Positions 29,063 to 38,367 of a stretch of 64,000 nt of DNA are shown one piece after another; position 1 is the first letter of the stretch, and each line of letters begins with the position of its first letter. The notes under the pieces are model-generated. The model searched no databases. It worked only from the letters and a program-made list of their open reading frames with translations, and was not told the origin of the DNA. The translations under genes were made by a program, and so were the position numbers. Where the stretch lies: contig NZ_CP128477.1 of NCBI RefSeq assembly GCF_030369675.1, positions 372,001-436,000 on the forward strand, in the 5' to 3' direction. This stretch comes from Peteryoungia algae. Lineage in GTDB: Bacteria; Pseudomonadota; Alphaproteobacteria; Rhizobiales; Rhizobiaceae.

Positions 29063-30421
29063 TTACTTCGCGCCAAGGAATTCGCCGACTTCGAGCAGGA
29101 CGAACTCGTTGTCATCGGCCTTGTCCAGCGCACGACCGGCCGAGAAGGGCAGGTTGTTGTCGTTGCCGACGATGATGTGGGTCGGATCGACCACGTCGAC
29201 ATTCTCGATGGTGACGAAGGGCATGTCGTAGAAGCCTTCGCCGCCGCCGTGGCGCTTCTTGTTGTCGGGGTCTTCGATCTTCATCAGGTCGATGTAACCG
29301 ATCTTGCGCACCGCCTTGCCGGCATTCTCTTCCGTCATCTCGATCTTGTAGATCCGCTTGTGCTTGGCCGGAACGGCGAAGCAGTCGGCAGCCGGTGCCT
29401 TCGGATCAGCGCAGGCCTTGTCAGCCACGCCAGCACCATTGTCGCGCTCGATGACGAGGGCCGTCGTCTCATCGATCATGTTGAAATCGCCGATCGCCTC
29501 GCCGCCTTCCGACAGCGGATAGAGCCAGGTCTTGCCGGTCCAGGACTTGGAGGCGGCATCAAGTTCGATGATGCGCAGTGCGGTCAGACCGTCCGCCTTT
29601 TCCACGGAACCGTCTTCGAGATAGAGCGGGCCTTCGAGCATGCCATAGAGTTTCGTGCCATCCTTCGACATGGCAAGCCCCTCATAGCCACCGGAACGCT
29701 TCAGGTTGAACACCGGCATCTTGGCGGAAGGATTGGCTGGAACGACGAGCGTCGGATTGTCGGGTGACTTGACCTCGATCTCGCCGGCCTTCGTGGACAT
29801 GACGTCGGTCAGCGCGCCCTCGGCCGAGAACTTCAGCATGTAGGGGCCGAGCTCTTCGCCGACCCAGAAACCGTCTGAGACCGGCTGGATGGACTCGACG
29901 TCGAAATCGGCACCCGTCAGATAGCGCTTGTCCGAGCCTTCCATGGCGATCGGGAAGGGGGCCTTCTTGTCCGGGTCGGAGAGGAACAGGGTCTTTTCGA
30001 CGTTTACGGTGCCGGCTTCCCAATCGAAGGTCAGGTGATGCAGCATCAGCATGGCGTCGGTGGAATTGGCCTTCGAGCCGAAGCCATTGTCTGAGAGGCT
30101 CCAGAAGGTGCCGTCTTCCATGGCCTTGATGCCGGAGAAGCCCTGCAGCGGCTGGCCGTCGAAGGGAAGCGACAGGCCCGTCAGGCGCACGCCATCCTTG
30201 CCGGGAACGCTGCCAAGCGCATCCGCGCGGCTGCGGTCAGCCGTCGTGAACTTGCCGGAGGTCTTGAGATAGGCGGGCGCATCGGCGGGGGCTGCGATGA
30301 TCGTGTTGGCCGGCAGAATGGCGTGGTTGACGAGCTTGGCCGGGAAGGCCTTCTCCTCGGCCGAGGCCTGGGAGACGAAGAGGACGAAAAGGGCGGCAGA
30401 TGTCAGAAGGGCTTTGGTCAT
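29063..30421 (-). CDS. Exported phytase-like esterase family protein
   Basis: A 452-residue protein with a signal peptide (MTKALLTSAALFVLFVSQASA, cleavage near residue 21), so periplasmic or secreted. The body matches the esterase-like activity of phytase family: LTGLSLPFDGQPLQGFSGIKAMEDGTFWSLSDNGFG near residue 80, FWVGEELGPYMLKF in the middle and NVDVVDPTHIIVGNDNNLPFS near the end. A beta-propeller fold is expected. Phytases release phosphate from inositol phosphates, which would fit its place beside ppk-ppx. The family name rests on weak biochemistry, so the substrate is open. Confidence 0.88.
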   Translation of the reverse strand: MTKALLTSAALFVLFVSQASAEEKAFPAKLVNHAILPANTIIAAPADAPAYLKTSGKFTTADRSRADALGSVPGKDGVRLTGLSLPFDGQPLQGFSGIKAMEDGTFWSLSDNGFGSKANSTDAMLMLHHLTFDWEAGTVNVEKTLFLSDPDKKAPFPIAMEGSDKRYLTGADFDVESIQPVSDGFWVGEELGPYMLKFSAEGALTDVMSTKAGEIEVKSPDNPTLVVPANPSAKMPVFNLKRSGGYEGLAMSKDGTKLYGMLEGPLYLEDGSVEKADGLTALRIIELDAASKSWTGKTWLYPLSEGGEAIGDFNMIDETTALVIERDNGAGVADKACADPKAPAADCFAVPAKHKRIYKIEMTEENAGKAVRKIGYIDLMKIEDPDNKKRHGGGEGFYDMPFVTIENVDVVDPTHIIVGNDNNLPFSAGRALDKADDNEFVLLEVGEFLGAK

Positions 30422-30529
30422 GGCGTCACCTTGTTGGACGGGAGGAAACGCCGCTGTCCTTAAGGAGCCTTCATGTCGCACCGATTGCTGTTGGGTGAAG
30501 TTTCAGTGACGCCACCCGTTACCCACAGG

Positions 30530-32218
30530 CTAGCCGAGCCAAGCGGGCAGGTCGCCGCGGTCCTCACCTGCCACAGCAGCCTCGACACAGGCCGCGAGGC
30601 TGCCGAAACGCATGGTACGGCCGGTGAGGCCGGGGCCGTAATGGGCATATTTGCCGGAATTGGTCATGATGGTGAGGGCGTCGACCGGAATGATCGGCTC
30701 GGTCACCATGCACCAGCAGGTGTCGTTGACGAGGGTCACCCCGAATGCCAGCAACGCTGCCACAGCACCAGAGGCCTCTGCCTTCGCCATCTCTGCGCGC
30801 CCGCAGGTCACAACGAGCGGCACGTGGGCATGCCGCGTTCTGCCGTGGCAAAGCGCGGCAAGGGCCGCCATTTCTGTCGCGGAGAAATGTGGATTGCCGA
30901 GCGAGACGAGCTGCACTGCACCCGGATCCGCACCGTTCAACTCGTGCCAGGCACGCAGCAGGTCATCGGCAGTGAGTGCAATCGTCTGCAAATCCAGCGC
31001 CGCAAAGGTCTCAGGCTCGCATGCCTCCGGTGTCACGCCCGCGATATGGATCATCGGTGCTGCCGATGTGGTGGCGAAGGCAGCCCCGAAGGCCTTGAGC
31101 GCGTCCGAATCCGGCTCGTATTCCGATAGCCCCTCAACGAGCGGGATAGCATCAGGCGAAACGGTCCCGATCAGATAGCCGATCAGCGGCCAGAGGCTGT
31201 CGTCCGCATTCGCAAGCGGGGGCACGGTGACGCGGAGCCGTGGCGCGCGCTCCTCCGGCAAATGACAGCCCGCCCTGGGTGCCCGGCCCGTCAGCGCGAT
31301 CGCGATGTCGAGATAGTCGGGATATTTCATCGTGCGCGCGCCGAGCACGCTGTTGGCATAGACGACGGCATTCGATTCCGCCCAGACGATCTGCTCGTCA
31401 CGCGCGGGCCGATCGTCGAGCAGATAGGGTGCGCAGGTGAAAGTCGGTTGCGCCCCCATCGCCACATAGGCATCGGCCACGGCCGCTGCCGGTTTGCCCA
31501 GCGCTTCCGGTACGCCTTGAACCAGCCAGCGACGATGATCGACCGAAATCGCATTCAGCGTCGTCGGCACCACGACGCGCCCGCCCAGGTCGCGCAGTTT
31601 TTCCGCAAAGGCGAGACCACCGGGACCGGTATAGATGCAGCCGTCGATATGGGCGCGCGTGATGTCGATCAGTTCGGCCGCGCCCGCGAGGGCTGCCATT
31701 CTCAGCACCATCCGCATGGCAACGGCAGCCGCTTCGCCACGCTCGCCCGCGAGAATGGCTTGATCTTTGTCCGTGAGCGCGATGTTGGAGCCAACGTCGG
31801 CGAAAGCGTTGCTGATCCGGATGCGCCCGGCTGTCTTCAGCCCGGCAAAGGCTTGCCCGCCGACCGCAATGACCGGAATGGACCGCCCGAAGACCTCCTC
31901 TGCGACGATGACGCCGAGCGTGATGATGGCCTCGGAATGTTCGAGCACGATCGCCGCAGGGCCCTGGCCGTTGAGAATCAGTTCAAGGATGACGCCGCTG
32001 CCGGTGCATGAGCCACGGCTCGTCGGCAGCGCCAGCACGCGACCCGTCAGCCGTTCACCACTCAAGGGATGGTGTCGGTCGATGATCTCGCCGGTCACAG
32101 CATCGACGCCGCCCCAAAAGCTGAGCGCCGTGTCGGTGAACAGCACTTCGCCCTCGGCAGATCCGGAGACGAGCACGCGGCCCGTGATGTCGACGGTGTC
32201 ATGGAGGCTGCCCATCAT
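30530..32218 (-). CDS. Aconitase X (AcnX), fused small and large domains
   Basis: A 562-residue member of the AcnX dehydratase family. The small swivel domain comes first (LSFWGGVDAVTGEIIDRHHPLSG, LPTSRGSCTGSGVILEL, residues ~30-130). The large domain follows, with cysteines in HIDGCIYTGPGG and NDTCWCMV and the conserved MTNSGKYAHYGPGL near the C-terminus. Characterised bacterial AcnX proteins are cis-3-hydroxy-L-proline dehydratases with an Fe-S centre; archaeal ones dehydrate mevalonate 5-phosphate. The first activity is the likelier here. No proline racemase, permease or Delta1-pyrroline-2-carboxylate reductase gene is next to it. Instead it overlaps the DUF2891 gene by ATGA at the end of the rnd operon, so its job in this context is unclear. 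Confidence 0.9.
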   Translation of the reverse strand: MMGSLHDTVDITGRVLVSGSAEGEVLFTDTALSFWGGVDAVTGEIIDRHHPLSGERLTGRVLALPTSRGSCTGSGVILELILNGQGPAAIVLEHSEAIITLGVIVAEEVFGRSIPVIAVGGQAFAGLKTAGRIRISNAFADVGSNIALTDKDQAILAGERGEAAAVAMRMVLRMAALAGAAELIDITRAHIDGCIYTGPGGLAFAEKLRDLGGRVVVPTTLNAISVDHRRWLVQGVPEALGKPAAAVADAYVAMGAQPTFTCAPYLLDDRPARDEQIVWAESNAVVYANSVLGARTMKYPDYLDIAIALTGRAPRAGCHLPEERAPRLRVTVPPLANADDSLWPLIGYLIGTVSPDAIPLVEGLSEYEPDSDALKAFGAAFATTSAAPMIHIAGVTPEACEPETFAALDLQTIALTADDLLRAWHELNGADPGAVQLVSLGNPHFSATEMAALAALCHGRTRHAHVPLVVTCGRAEMAKAEASGAVAALLAFGVTLVNDTCWCMVTEPIIPVDALTIMTNSGKYAHYGPGLTGRTMRFGSLAACVEAAVAGEDRGDLPAWLG

Positions 32219-33225
32219 TTCGTCTCCGTCAGGTCCAGGACTGCAAAACTTGCCAGCCAGTGTTCACCCATATAGTCGCCGGCCACATGCGCGATCCCTG
32301 CTGTTAGATGCCGATGCACGGCATCGCGCATCACGGGTCGGCGCGGGTCCGTGTCCGTCAGGGTGTTCGCCAGAGATGACCAGCACCAGGCGCGGCTGAT
32401 GTTCAATCCATCGAGATGGGCAATCTTGCCGTCCGAGCGATCGGAAACGGAGGCGGGCGCAAACAGCGTGCGCGGCTGGCTGGCTGCGATCTCAGGCAGG
32501 AAAGCGTCGAACCAGCGGGCAAAGTCGGCAGCCGGCAGAAGCCGGCGCATGCATTCCGCCTCGATCAGCGCAGGCGAGAGGAAGTCGTCCCCCGACGGTT
32601 CGCCCCAGGCGGGGCAGGCGGTGTCAGAGCCGTACCAGCGTTGCGCCGTGGCGCGCAGCAGTTCGAAGAAAGTATCGTCTCCGACGGTCTCGGCGAAGTC
32701 GGCGGCAAGCCTCAGCGCAAAGGCTGTGTTGTAATGTGTGCCCACCCGCACCGGATAGGTGGCAAGCGGCAGGAAGTCGCGAAAGCGCTGGACGATCCGC
32801 TCCGTCAGCGGCGACAGCGCAGCACCCCAGGCGGGATCCTCGTGGCCCTGCAACTCGGCGGCAAGCTTCAGCAACCAGCCCCAGCCATAGGGACGCTCGT
32901 AACCGCGTGCCATCGGCCGGTCGAAATAGGCGCCCTCGCCGGCGACCCTGTCGGGGACGAGCATCGCGCCAAAGAGGTACCGGATCGCCTGCGCCTCTGG
33001 CATGTCGGGATAAAGCCGCAGCAGCCGCGCCAGCATCCAGTAGCCGTGCACGCAGGAATGCCAGTCATAGCTGCCATAGAAGACCGGATGGAGTTCGGAC
33101 GGCGTCCGGGCGTCATCAGGTCCTTCAAGCCCGTGCAGGATGTGGTTGGGATATTCGCGGGTGACATGGCCGAGCGCGATCGCGGCAAGGCGGGAGGCAA
33201 GCTGGGGTGTCAGCCGCGTGGTCAT
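32215..33225 (-). CDS. DUF2891 family protein
   Basis: A 336-residue soluble protein of the DUF2891 family, function unknown. It has the marks of an alpha/alpha-barrel-like helical protein: repeated helices and conserved aromatics/His in HPVFYGSYDWHSCVHGYWMLAR and in YERPYGWGWLLKLAAEL. FLSPALIEAECMRRLL and HLDGLNISRAWCWSSLA are also conserved. The barrel-like look and acidic/aromatic clefts recall carbohydrate-active enzymes, but this is inference only. It overlaps both neighbours (Rsm22 upstream, AcnX downstream) by four bases each, so the three products are translated in a coupled manner. Confidence 0.88.
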   Translation of the reverse strand: MTTRLTPQLASRLAAIALGHVTREYPNHILHGLEGPDDARTPSELHPVFYGSYDWHSCVHGYWMLARLLRLYPDMPEAQAIRYLFGAMLVPDRVAGEGAYFDRPMARGYERPYGWGWLLKLAAELQGHEDPAWGAALSPLTERIVQRFRDFLPLATYPVRVGTHYNTAFALRLAADFAETVGDDTFFELLRATAQRWYGSDTACPAWGEPSGDDFLSPALIEAECMRRLLPAADFARWFDAFLPEIAASQPRTLFAPASVSDRSDGKIAHLDGLNISRAWCWSSLANTLTDTDPRRPVMRDAVHRHLTAGIAHVAGDYMGEHWLASFAVLDLTETK

Positions 33226-34199
33226 CCCTTGTCTCCGAGTTCGAGCCGGTCGCCCCAGTCGGCCCGACGGATTTCCTTGAAGGCGTCCCCGTCGCGTTTG
33301 CTGAGCGTGAGTTCGGAAGCCGTCCCGTCGGTGCGACAGAGCTTCACGCGGCCGACGCCGCCATTGACGCGCGGCGGAGACAGCACGCGGTCACCGCGGA
33401 TGATCACAGGCTCGCGCGAGGCGGCGATGAAGATGTATTTCTCGTCCTCCCACGGCACTTCGGCGCCCTTGGCCAGACGATGCACCCGCGAGCGTGCCAC
33501 CCGCCTTGAGAAATGGCACCAGTCCGGTGCCACGATCGGACAGTCGTGAGAATGCATGCAAGGGGCCACAAGATGGGCTCCGAGTGTGCGCAGCTTGTCA
33601 CGAACCGCGAGAATACGCTGCCAGCCGGCCGGTGTGCCCGGTTCGATCACGACGAGCATACCCCTCGTGAGGGTCCAGAGCCTTTCTGTGACAGATGCGA
33701 TGCTTGCGGGCGGAAGTTCGTCCAGGACGTAGGCGAGCGTCACGAGATCGGCATGATCGAGCGTTGGGATCTTGCCGGTAACGTCGCCCGACTGCCAGTG
33801 GCTGGTCACGGTGCCGGAGGCGGCAAGTTTCTCGCCGACGCTGCGGATCGCGCCGCTGGCTTCCACCATCTCGGCAGAGCCGAGGCTCGACCAGGTGTCG
33901 GCCGCCGCCCAGAGTGCTGTGCCGGGTCCGCAACCGAGATCGATGAGTGTCTCCGGGGCAAACTCCGGTGCCGCATCCTCGACCATGGCCAGGGCCGCGC
34001 GGACCGCGGCGAACGTGGCAGGCAGGCGGGTCGCGAGATAGCCCTTGGCGGCCAGCGCATCATCAATATGGAAGCGCCCGTCACGCACTTCGCGCCGATA
34101 TCGATCAGACAGCTGGGCGCTCGCCTTGGCAAGCTTGTCCAGTGGCTCGCCTGATAGCATCTGGTCGACGGCCGAGCGGAGGGGGGCGGGAAGCTCCAT
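33222..34199 (-). CDS. Rsm22-like methyltransferase family protein
   Basis: A 325-residue SAM-dependent methyltransferase-fold protein of the small-ribosomal-subunit Rsm22 family. SAM motif I is LIDLGCGPGTALWAA (about residue 85), and ADLVTLAYVLDELPP follows. The cysteines and histidines of PCMHSHDCPI and the CHFSRRVARSRVHRLAKG segment are the typical metal-binding and C-terminal parts. Mitochondrial homologues act in assembly of the small ribosomal subunit; the bacterial role is not established. It lies 9 bases after the GNAT gene and overlaps the DUF2891 gene by ATGA. Confidence 0.88.
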   Translation of the reverse strand: MELPAPLRSAVDQMLSGEPLDKLAKASAQLSDRYRREVRDGRFHIDDALAAKGYLATRLPATFAAVRAALAMVEDAAPEFAPETLIDLGCGPGTALWAAADTWSSLGSAEMVEASGAIRSVGEKLAASGTVTSHWQSGDVTGKIPTLDHADLVTLAYVLDELPPASIASVTERLWTLTRGMLVVIEPGTPAGWQRILAVRDKLRTLGAHLVAPCMHSHDCPIVAPDWCHFSRRVARSRVHRLAKGAEVPWEDEKYIFIAASREPVIIRGDRVLSPPRVNGGVGRVKLCRTDGTASELTLSKRDGDAFKEIRRADWGDRLELGDKG

Positions 34200-34208
34200 G
34201 AGGACAGC

Positions 34209-34706
34209 TCAGCCGCGTCGCGCCGCCCATTCCGGGCGGAGAATGGACATCATGAAAAAGTCGCAGCGGCTGCCATCCGGCAGGAGACCCGCCTCTCGCA
34301 TCACGCCTTCATGGATGAAGCCGTTTCTGCGGTACACCGCCTGCGCCCGAAGGTTTTCGCGCACAACGTCGAGCCAGAGGCGATGCGTATTGGTTTCGAG
34401 GAAGGCAAAGTCGACAGCACCGGCCAGCAAGGGCGTGCCCACCCCTTTCTCCGGACTGGCCACGGCGATGCGCTTGACACAGGCATTGCCGTCACGGTGC
34501 CCGAGATCCATCAGAATGACGAAGCCGAGGGATGCGCCTTCCGCGTCCTCGCCGATCAGATAGGCGAAGGCGGGGTCCGGAAGCTGAGCCTGGTGTTCGT
34601 CGAGACTGTAGCGCCCGATAAACTGATCATAGCCGGGCTTGCGCTCGGTCTCCATGATGAACGGGATGTCTGCCTCCGTTGCACGGCGCAGGGATAGCGC
34701 CGCCAT
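34209..34706 (-). CDS. GNAT family N-acetyltransferase
   Basis: A 165-residue acetyltransferase. It has the GNAT fold with the acetyl-CoA binding region (VKRIAVASPEKGVGTPLLAGAVDFAF, motif A near residue 85) and the motif B strand/helix (RLWLDVVRENLRAQAVYRRNGFIHEG). A RimJ/RimL-like small-molecule or protein acetyltransferase is possible, but the substrate cannot be told. The gene starts 3 bases after the rnd stop and is followed within 9 bases by the Rsm22-like gene, so it is internal to a leftward operon. Confidence 0.9.
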   Translation of the reverse strand: MAALSLRRATEADIPFIMETERKPGYDQFIGRYSLDEHQAQLPDPAFAYLIGEDAEGASLGFVILMDLGHRDGNACVKRIAVASPEKGVGTPLLAGAVDFAFLETNTHRLWLDVVRENLRAQAVYRRNGFIHEGVMREAGLLPDGSRCDFFMMSILRPEWAARRG

Positions 34707-34709
34707 GGA

Positions 34710-35855
34710 TCAGAACTCCACCGCTTCGACGCGCTTGTCGACGAAGCGAAGGCCGACACCGCCGGAGATCAGCTTCAGCGCCAGATCGCCGAACAGTTCC
34801 TTGCGCCAGCCCTGGAGGGCCGCCACTTCGGCCTTCTCGCCTTCGGCTGCGATCTTTTCCAGGTCTTCGCTGTTGGCGATCACCTTGGAGGCGACGCCGT
34901 GCTTTTCCGAGGTCAGGCGGAGCAGGACTTTCAACAGTTCGACAGCCGACTGCGTGCCCTCGGGCGCATGCGCATGACGCTGCAGATGCGGCATGTCCGC
35001 CTTGGGAAGAGCGAGTGCCGTATTGACCTGTTCGATGATGGCAGCCCCGGAACTCGACCGCTCCCAACCTTTTGGAATGGTGCGCAGGCGACCCAGAGCC
35101 TCGGTATCCTTCGGCTGCTGTTGGGCGATTTCGTAAATTGCATCGTCCTTCAAGACGCGCGAGCGCGGCACGTTGCGGGCGCGCGCCTCGCGCTCCCGCC
35201 AGGCGGCGACATATTGCATGACCGCAAGTTCGGTCGGCTTGCGCAGGCGCATCTTGAGCCGTTGCCAGGCCTGTTCGGGCGGCAGGTCATAGGTCTCGCG
35301 GGACTCGAGGATCGCCATTTCCTCGGTCAGCCATTCGGCCCGGCCTTCGGCTTCCAGCTGGCCCTTCAGCTTCAGATAGACATCGCGCAGATGGGTGACA
35401 TCGGCCAGCGCATAGTCGAGCTGCTTTTCGGACAGAGGACGGCGGCTCCAGTCGGTGAAGCGCGAGGTCTTGTCGATATGGACGTTTTTCACCTTCTGCA
35501 CGAGCTGGTCGTAGGAGACCGAGTCGCCGAAGCCGCAGACCATGGCCGCGACCTGGGTGTCGAAGATCGGGTGCGGGAGCAGGTCGCCCAAATGGAAGAT
35601 GATTTCGATGTCCTGGCGGGCCGCATGGAAGACCTTCACCACGGCGGTATTCGCCATCAGTTCGAAGAAGGGCTTGAGGTCCATGCCCTTGGCCATGGGA
35701 TCGACGATGTATTCATGCTCCGGGCTTGCCATCTGGATGAGGCAGAGTTCCGGCCAGAAGGTCGTTTCGCGGAGGAATTCCGTGTCGATCGTGATGAAAT
35801 CGGATTGGGCGAGAAGGCGGCAGGCCTCTTCGAGCGCGGCAGTGGTATCGATCAT
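34710..35855 (-). CDS. rnd: Ribonuclease D
   Basis: RNase D is a 3'-5' exoribonuclease used in tRNA maturation. The 381-residue protein has the DEDDy catalytic set: DTEFLRE near residue 21, HAARQDIEI (Asp), and YALADVTHLRDVY (Tyr and Asp). A C-terminal HRDC domain covers roughly residues 205-290. Length and domain order are normal. It is the first gene of the leftward rnd-GNAT-Rsm22-DUF2891-AcnX run and is the only member with a clear RNA-processing role besides Rsm22. Confidence 0.96.
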   Translation of the reverse strand: MIDTTAALEEACRLLAQSDFITIDTEFLRETTFWPELCLIQMASPEHEYIVDPMAKGMDLKPFFELMANTAVVKVFHAARQDIEIIFHLGDLLPHPIFDTQVAAMVCGFGDSVSYDQLVQKVKNVHIDKTSRFTDWSRRPLSEKQLDYALADVTHLRDVYLKLKGQLEAEGRAEWLTEEMAILESRETYDLPPEQAWQRLKMRLRKPTELAVMQYVAAWREREARARNVPRSRVLKDDAIYEIAQQQPKDTEALGRLRTIPKGWERSSSGAAIIEQVNTALALPKADMPHLQRHAHAPEGTQSAVELLKVLLRLTSEKHGVASKVIANSEDLEKIAAEGEKAEVAALQGWRKELFGDLALKLISGGVGLRFVDKRVEAVEF

Positions 35856-35970
35856 TTCGTCTCGGTCATGGAAACTACAGGATCAACCTTAGTTTCCCTT
35901 CTGGCCTTCCTTGTCAATATGAACAGCGGGGAAAGCAGGCCGCAGCGGGCCTCGCATGGCCAATGTCCCC

Positions 35971-36858
35971 TTATTCGTCGGGGGATGCGCCCTTCAGAAC
36001 CGCAATGTTCTGGCTGTGGACGGCCTTATAGGGCGCGAAATAGGTGAGCGTCCCCGCTTCGAGCTCAGGCGCAATGAAGCTTTCCAGCCCCTCGTCCTTA
36101 AGGTTGGGATCGTCAAGACGGGACATCAGCCGCGTGAGATAGTCTCGCGTTGCAGTTATCAGCGACGGTGGATAGCCGCCGGATGCGATCACCTGCTCGT
36201 CGCCGTGATTGGGCAGGATGTGGCTGACGTCGAGCATGGCCAGCCGGTCGAGTTCGGCGATGTGCCGCGCGGTATGCTCCGGTTCGGAAATATAGGTGAC
36301 AGTGTCTTCCAGCGTGTCGCCGGCGAGCAGCACGCCAAGATGCGGCAGAAGCAGGACAGTGCCATCGGCACTGTGAATATCGAACTGCATCAACCTGACC
36401 GTGATCTCTCCAAGCTCGAGCACCATTTCACCCTCGAAAACATCGGTCGGCATGATGACCGGATTGATCGGCGGATCCTTGGTGACAAGCACTTGGCGTT
36501 TCTCGATCAGGGTGTTGCGCGTCAACTTGTTCGACAGGATCGGACAATCGATGAAACCGGCACTGCCCGCCACATGATCCGTGTGCCAATGGCTGAGCAC
36601 GACCCGGATGCTGGTTACGCCCAGGCCATAGAGATGGCTGCGGATGGCGCGCGCGTGGTCGAAGGAGATATGGGTGTCATAGACGATCGCGTCCGTTCCC
36701 GAGACGATCGCATAGCTCGCAACACCGAGGCTGTAGGCGCCGTCATCAAGCCAGTTGGGCTTGTCCGAATGCAGCCGCTTTCCGTCGATGCGCCCGTCAT
36801 AATAGGCAAAGAGCCCCGGATAGGGCTCGTGGATACGCATCGTCTCGGAAAGGCTCAT
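35971..36858 (-). CDS. MBL fold metallo-hydrolase
   Basis: A 295-residue metallo-beta-lactamase fold protein. The zinc site is HWHTDHVAG (near residue 102), with later ligands in LLAGDTLED (Asp) and ILPNHGDEQV (His). No signal peptide is seen. The N-terminal segment EPYPGLFAYYDGRIDGKRL and the substrate loops do not match glyoxalase II or beta-lactamases closely. It lies one base downstream of the multicopper oxidase stop, so the two are co-transcribed. A shared oxidative or detoxification pathway is possible but not demonstrated. Confidence 0.88.
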   Translation of the reverse strand: MSLSETMRIHEPYPGLFAYYDGRIDGKRLHSDKPNWLDDGAYSLGVASYAIVSGTDAIVYDTHISFDHARAIRSHLYGLGVTSIRVVLSHWHTDHVAGSAGFIDCPILSNKLTRNTLIEKRQVLVTKDPPINPVIMPTDVFEGEMVLELGEITVRLMQFDIHSADGTVLLLPHLGVLLAGDTLEDTVTYISEPEHTARHIAELDRLAMLDVSHILPNHGDEQVIASGGYPPSLITATRDYLTRLMSRLDDPNLKDEGLESFIAPELEAGTLTYFAPYKAVHSQNIAVLKGASPDE

Positions 36859-36859
36859 G

Positions 36860-38269
36860 TCATGTCACTCGGAAATAGCCGGTCATGCCGGTCTTCTGGT
36901 GTTCGATGATGTGGCAGTGGAAGACCCAGTCACCGGGATTGTCGGCCACCAGCGCAAGCTGGACCTTTTCATCCGGTAGCACAAGATAGGTGTCCGACAC
37001 GAGCGGCTGCACCGGCCGCTTGTTCGAGGCGAGAGCCTTGAAGTTCATGCCATGCAGATGGATCGGATGGGCATGCGGCGTGACGTTCTCGACATTGAGC
37101 AGATAGGTCTGGCCGAGCTTCAGCTCCGCGATTGGCGCGGTCGGATCGGGTGTGTCGCCCGGATAGGGCACCTTGTTGATCGCCCAGAAGGAATAGCCGA
37201 TCGAGCCGCAGATCGATTCGCGCGCCGCATTCTCGGCGGTGGCACTGAGCAGCAGCGGGATCGGGGTGGCGCTGGAAAGGTCCGCCTCCACCCCGGCATT
37301 TTCGGCGAGCGGCCCGAGATCGCCGAGATCGCGTTTCAGTGACGCGCCGACGGCACGAAACCGTGCCACCACCTTCGGCGTCGAGGGGCGGATGTCCTCC
37401 AGTACCATCTCGCCGCCCTCGCTGTCAGCAACCCGGACTGCGAGATCGAGCCGCTGGCCGGGCGAGACGACGGCCATGTCGAGCGCCATGCGCTCCGGCA
37501 CCGGATGCCCGTCGACCGCGATGATCTGCGCCTCGGCGCCTGCGAGCTTGAGATTGTAGATGCGCGTTACGTCGGCGGCGAGGATACGGACCCGCACCAG
37601 CCCTCCGGCTGGCACGTCATAGCGCGGTTCGGTCTGCCAGTTGGCGGTGCGGAGTGTTCCGAAGGTTCCGGTCTTGGCTGCATCGCGCGGCTTGAACTGT
37701 TCGATGAACTGGCTGTCGTCGCCGAGCCGGAAATCCCGGAGGTTCAGCACCACTTCGCCGTCGAAGGCGGGGTCCCTGTCATCCTCGACCACCAGCACGC
37801 CGGCAAGTCCGCGCCCCATCTGGGTCAGCGTGTTGCAATGTGGATGGTACCAGAACGTGCCCGCATCCGGAGGCGCGAAGGCATAGTCGAAGCTGTCGCC
37901 GGTATAGACATAAGGCTGGGTGACGAAAGGTACGCCATCCTGATCGTTGGGCAGACGCACACCGTGCCAGTGAATGGTCGTCGGCTCATCGAGCCGGTTG
38001 ATGAGCCTGGCCGCAAAAGCTTTGCCGCGCCGGGCCCGCAGGATCGGCGGGGAAGGGTCTGCGCTGGTTTGCCCGGCCAGTGCATATCGCATGACGCCGC
38101 GCGTAGCCTGCTTGCCGTCGAGCAGAACGTTGCCGCTCAGGGCTTCGATCTCGACTGGATCGGGGGCCGAAAAGGCCCGCGTGAGGCGCGGCATCACAGC
38201 AAGACCGGTACCATAGGCACCGAGCACGGCGGCAGATTTCAGAAGGGTGCGTCTGGTAACAATGGTCAC
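36860..38269 (-). CDS. Tat-exported multicopper oxidase
   Basis: A 469-residue periplasmic laccase-like oxidase. The Tat signal has the twin arginine followed by a hydrophobic stretch (TRRTLLKSAAVLGAYG). The four copper-binding segments are present: TIHWHGVRL, TFWYHPHC, HAHPIHLHGMNF and VFHCHIIEHQKTGM. The last has Cys, His and Met ligands of the type 1 site. There is no Met-rich region like that of CueO, so copper or metal oxidation is only one option beside phenolics. The MBL hydrolase gene follows immediately. Confidence 0.94.
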   Translation of the reverse strand: MTIVTRRTLLKSAAVLGAYGTGLAVMPRLTRAFSAPDPVEIEALSGNVLLDGKQATRGVMRYALAGQTSADPSPPILRARRGKAFAARLINRLDEPTTIHWHGVRLPNDQDGVPFVTQPYVYTGDSFDYAFAPPDAGTFWYHPHCNTLTQMGRGLAGVLVVEDDRDPAFDGEVVLNLRDFRLGDDSQFIEQFKPRDAAKTGTFGTLRTANWQTEPRYDVPAGGLVRVRILAADVTRIYNLKLAGAEAQIIAVDGHPVPERMALDMAVVSPGQRLDLAVRVADSEGGEMVLEDIRPSTPKVVARFRAVGASLKRDLGDLGPLAENAGVEADLSSATPIPLLLSATAENAARESICGSIGYSFWAINKVPYPGDTPDPTAPIAELKLGQTYLLNVENVTPHAHPIHLHGMNFKALASNKRPVQPLVSDTYLVLPDEKVQLALVADNPGDWVFHCHIIEHQKTGMTGYFRVT

Positions 38270-38367
38270 GGTCGGAACTCTCGCTGGTCACCCATCTCAT
38301 AAAGTTGAGGTGTCTGATCAGCAATAGCGACGTTTGGTCATGCTGTCGCAGCCAAGGCAGGGCCGGC

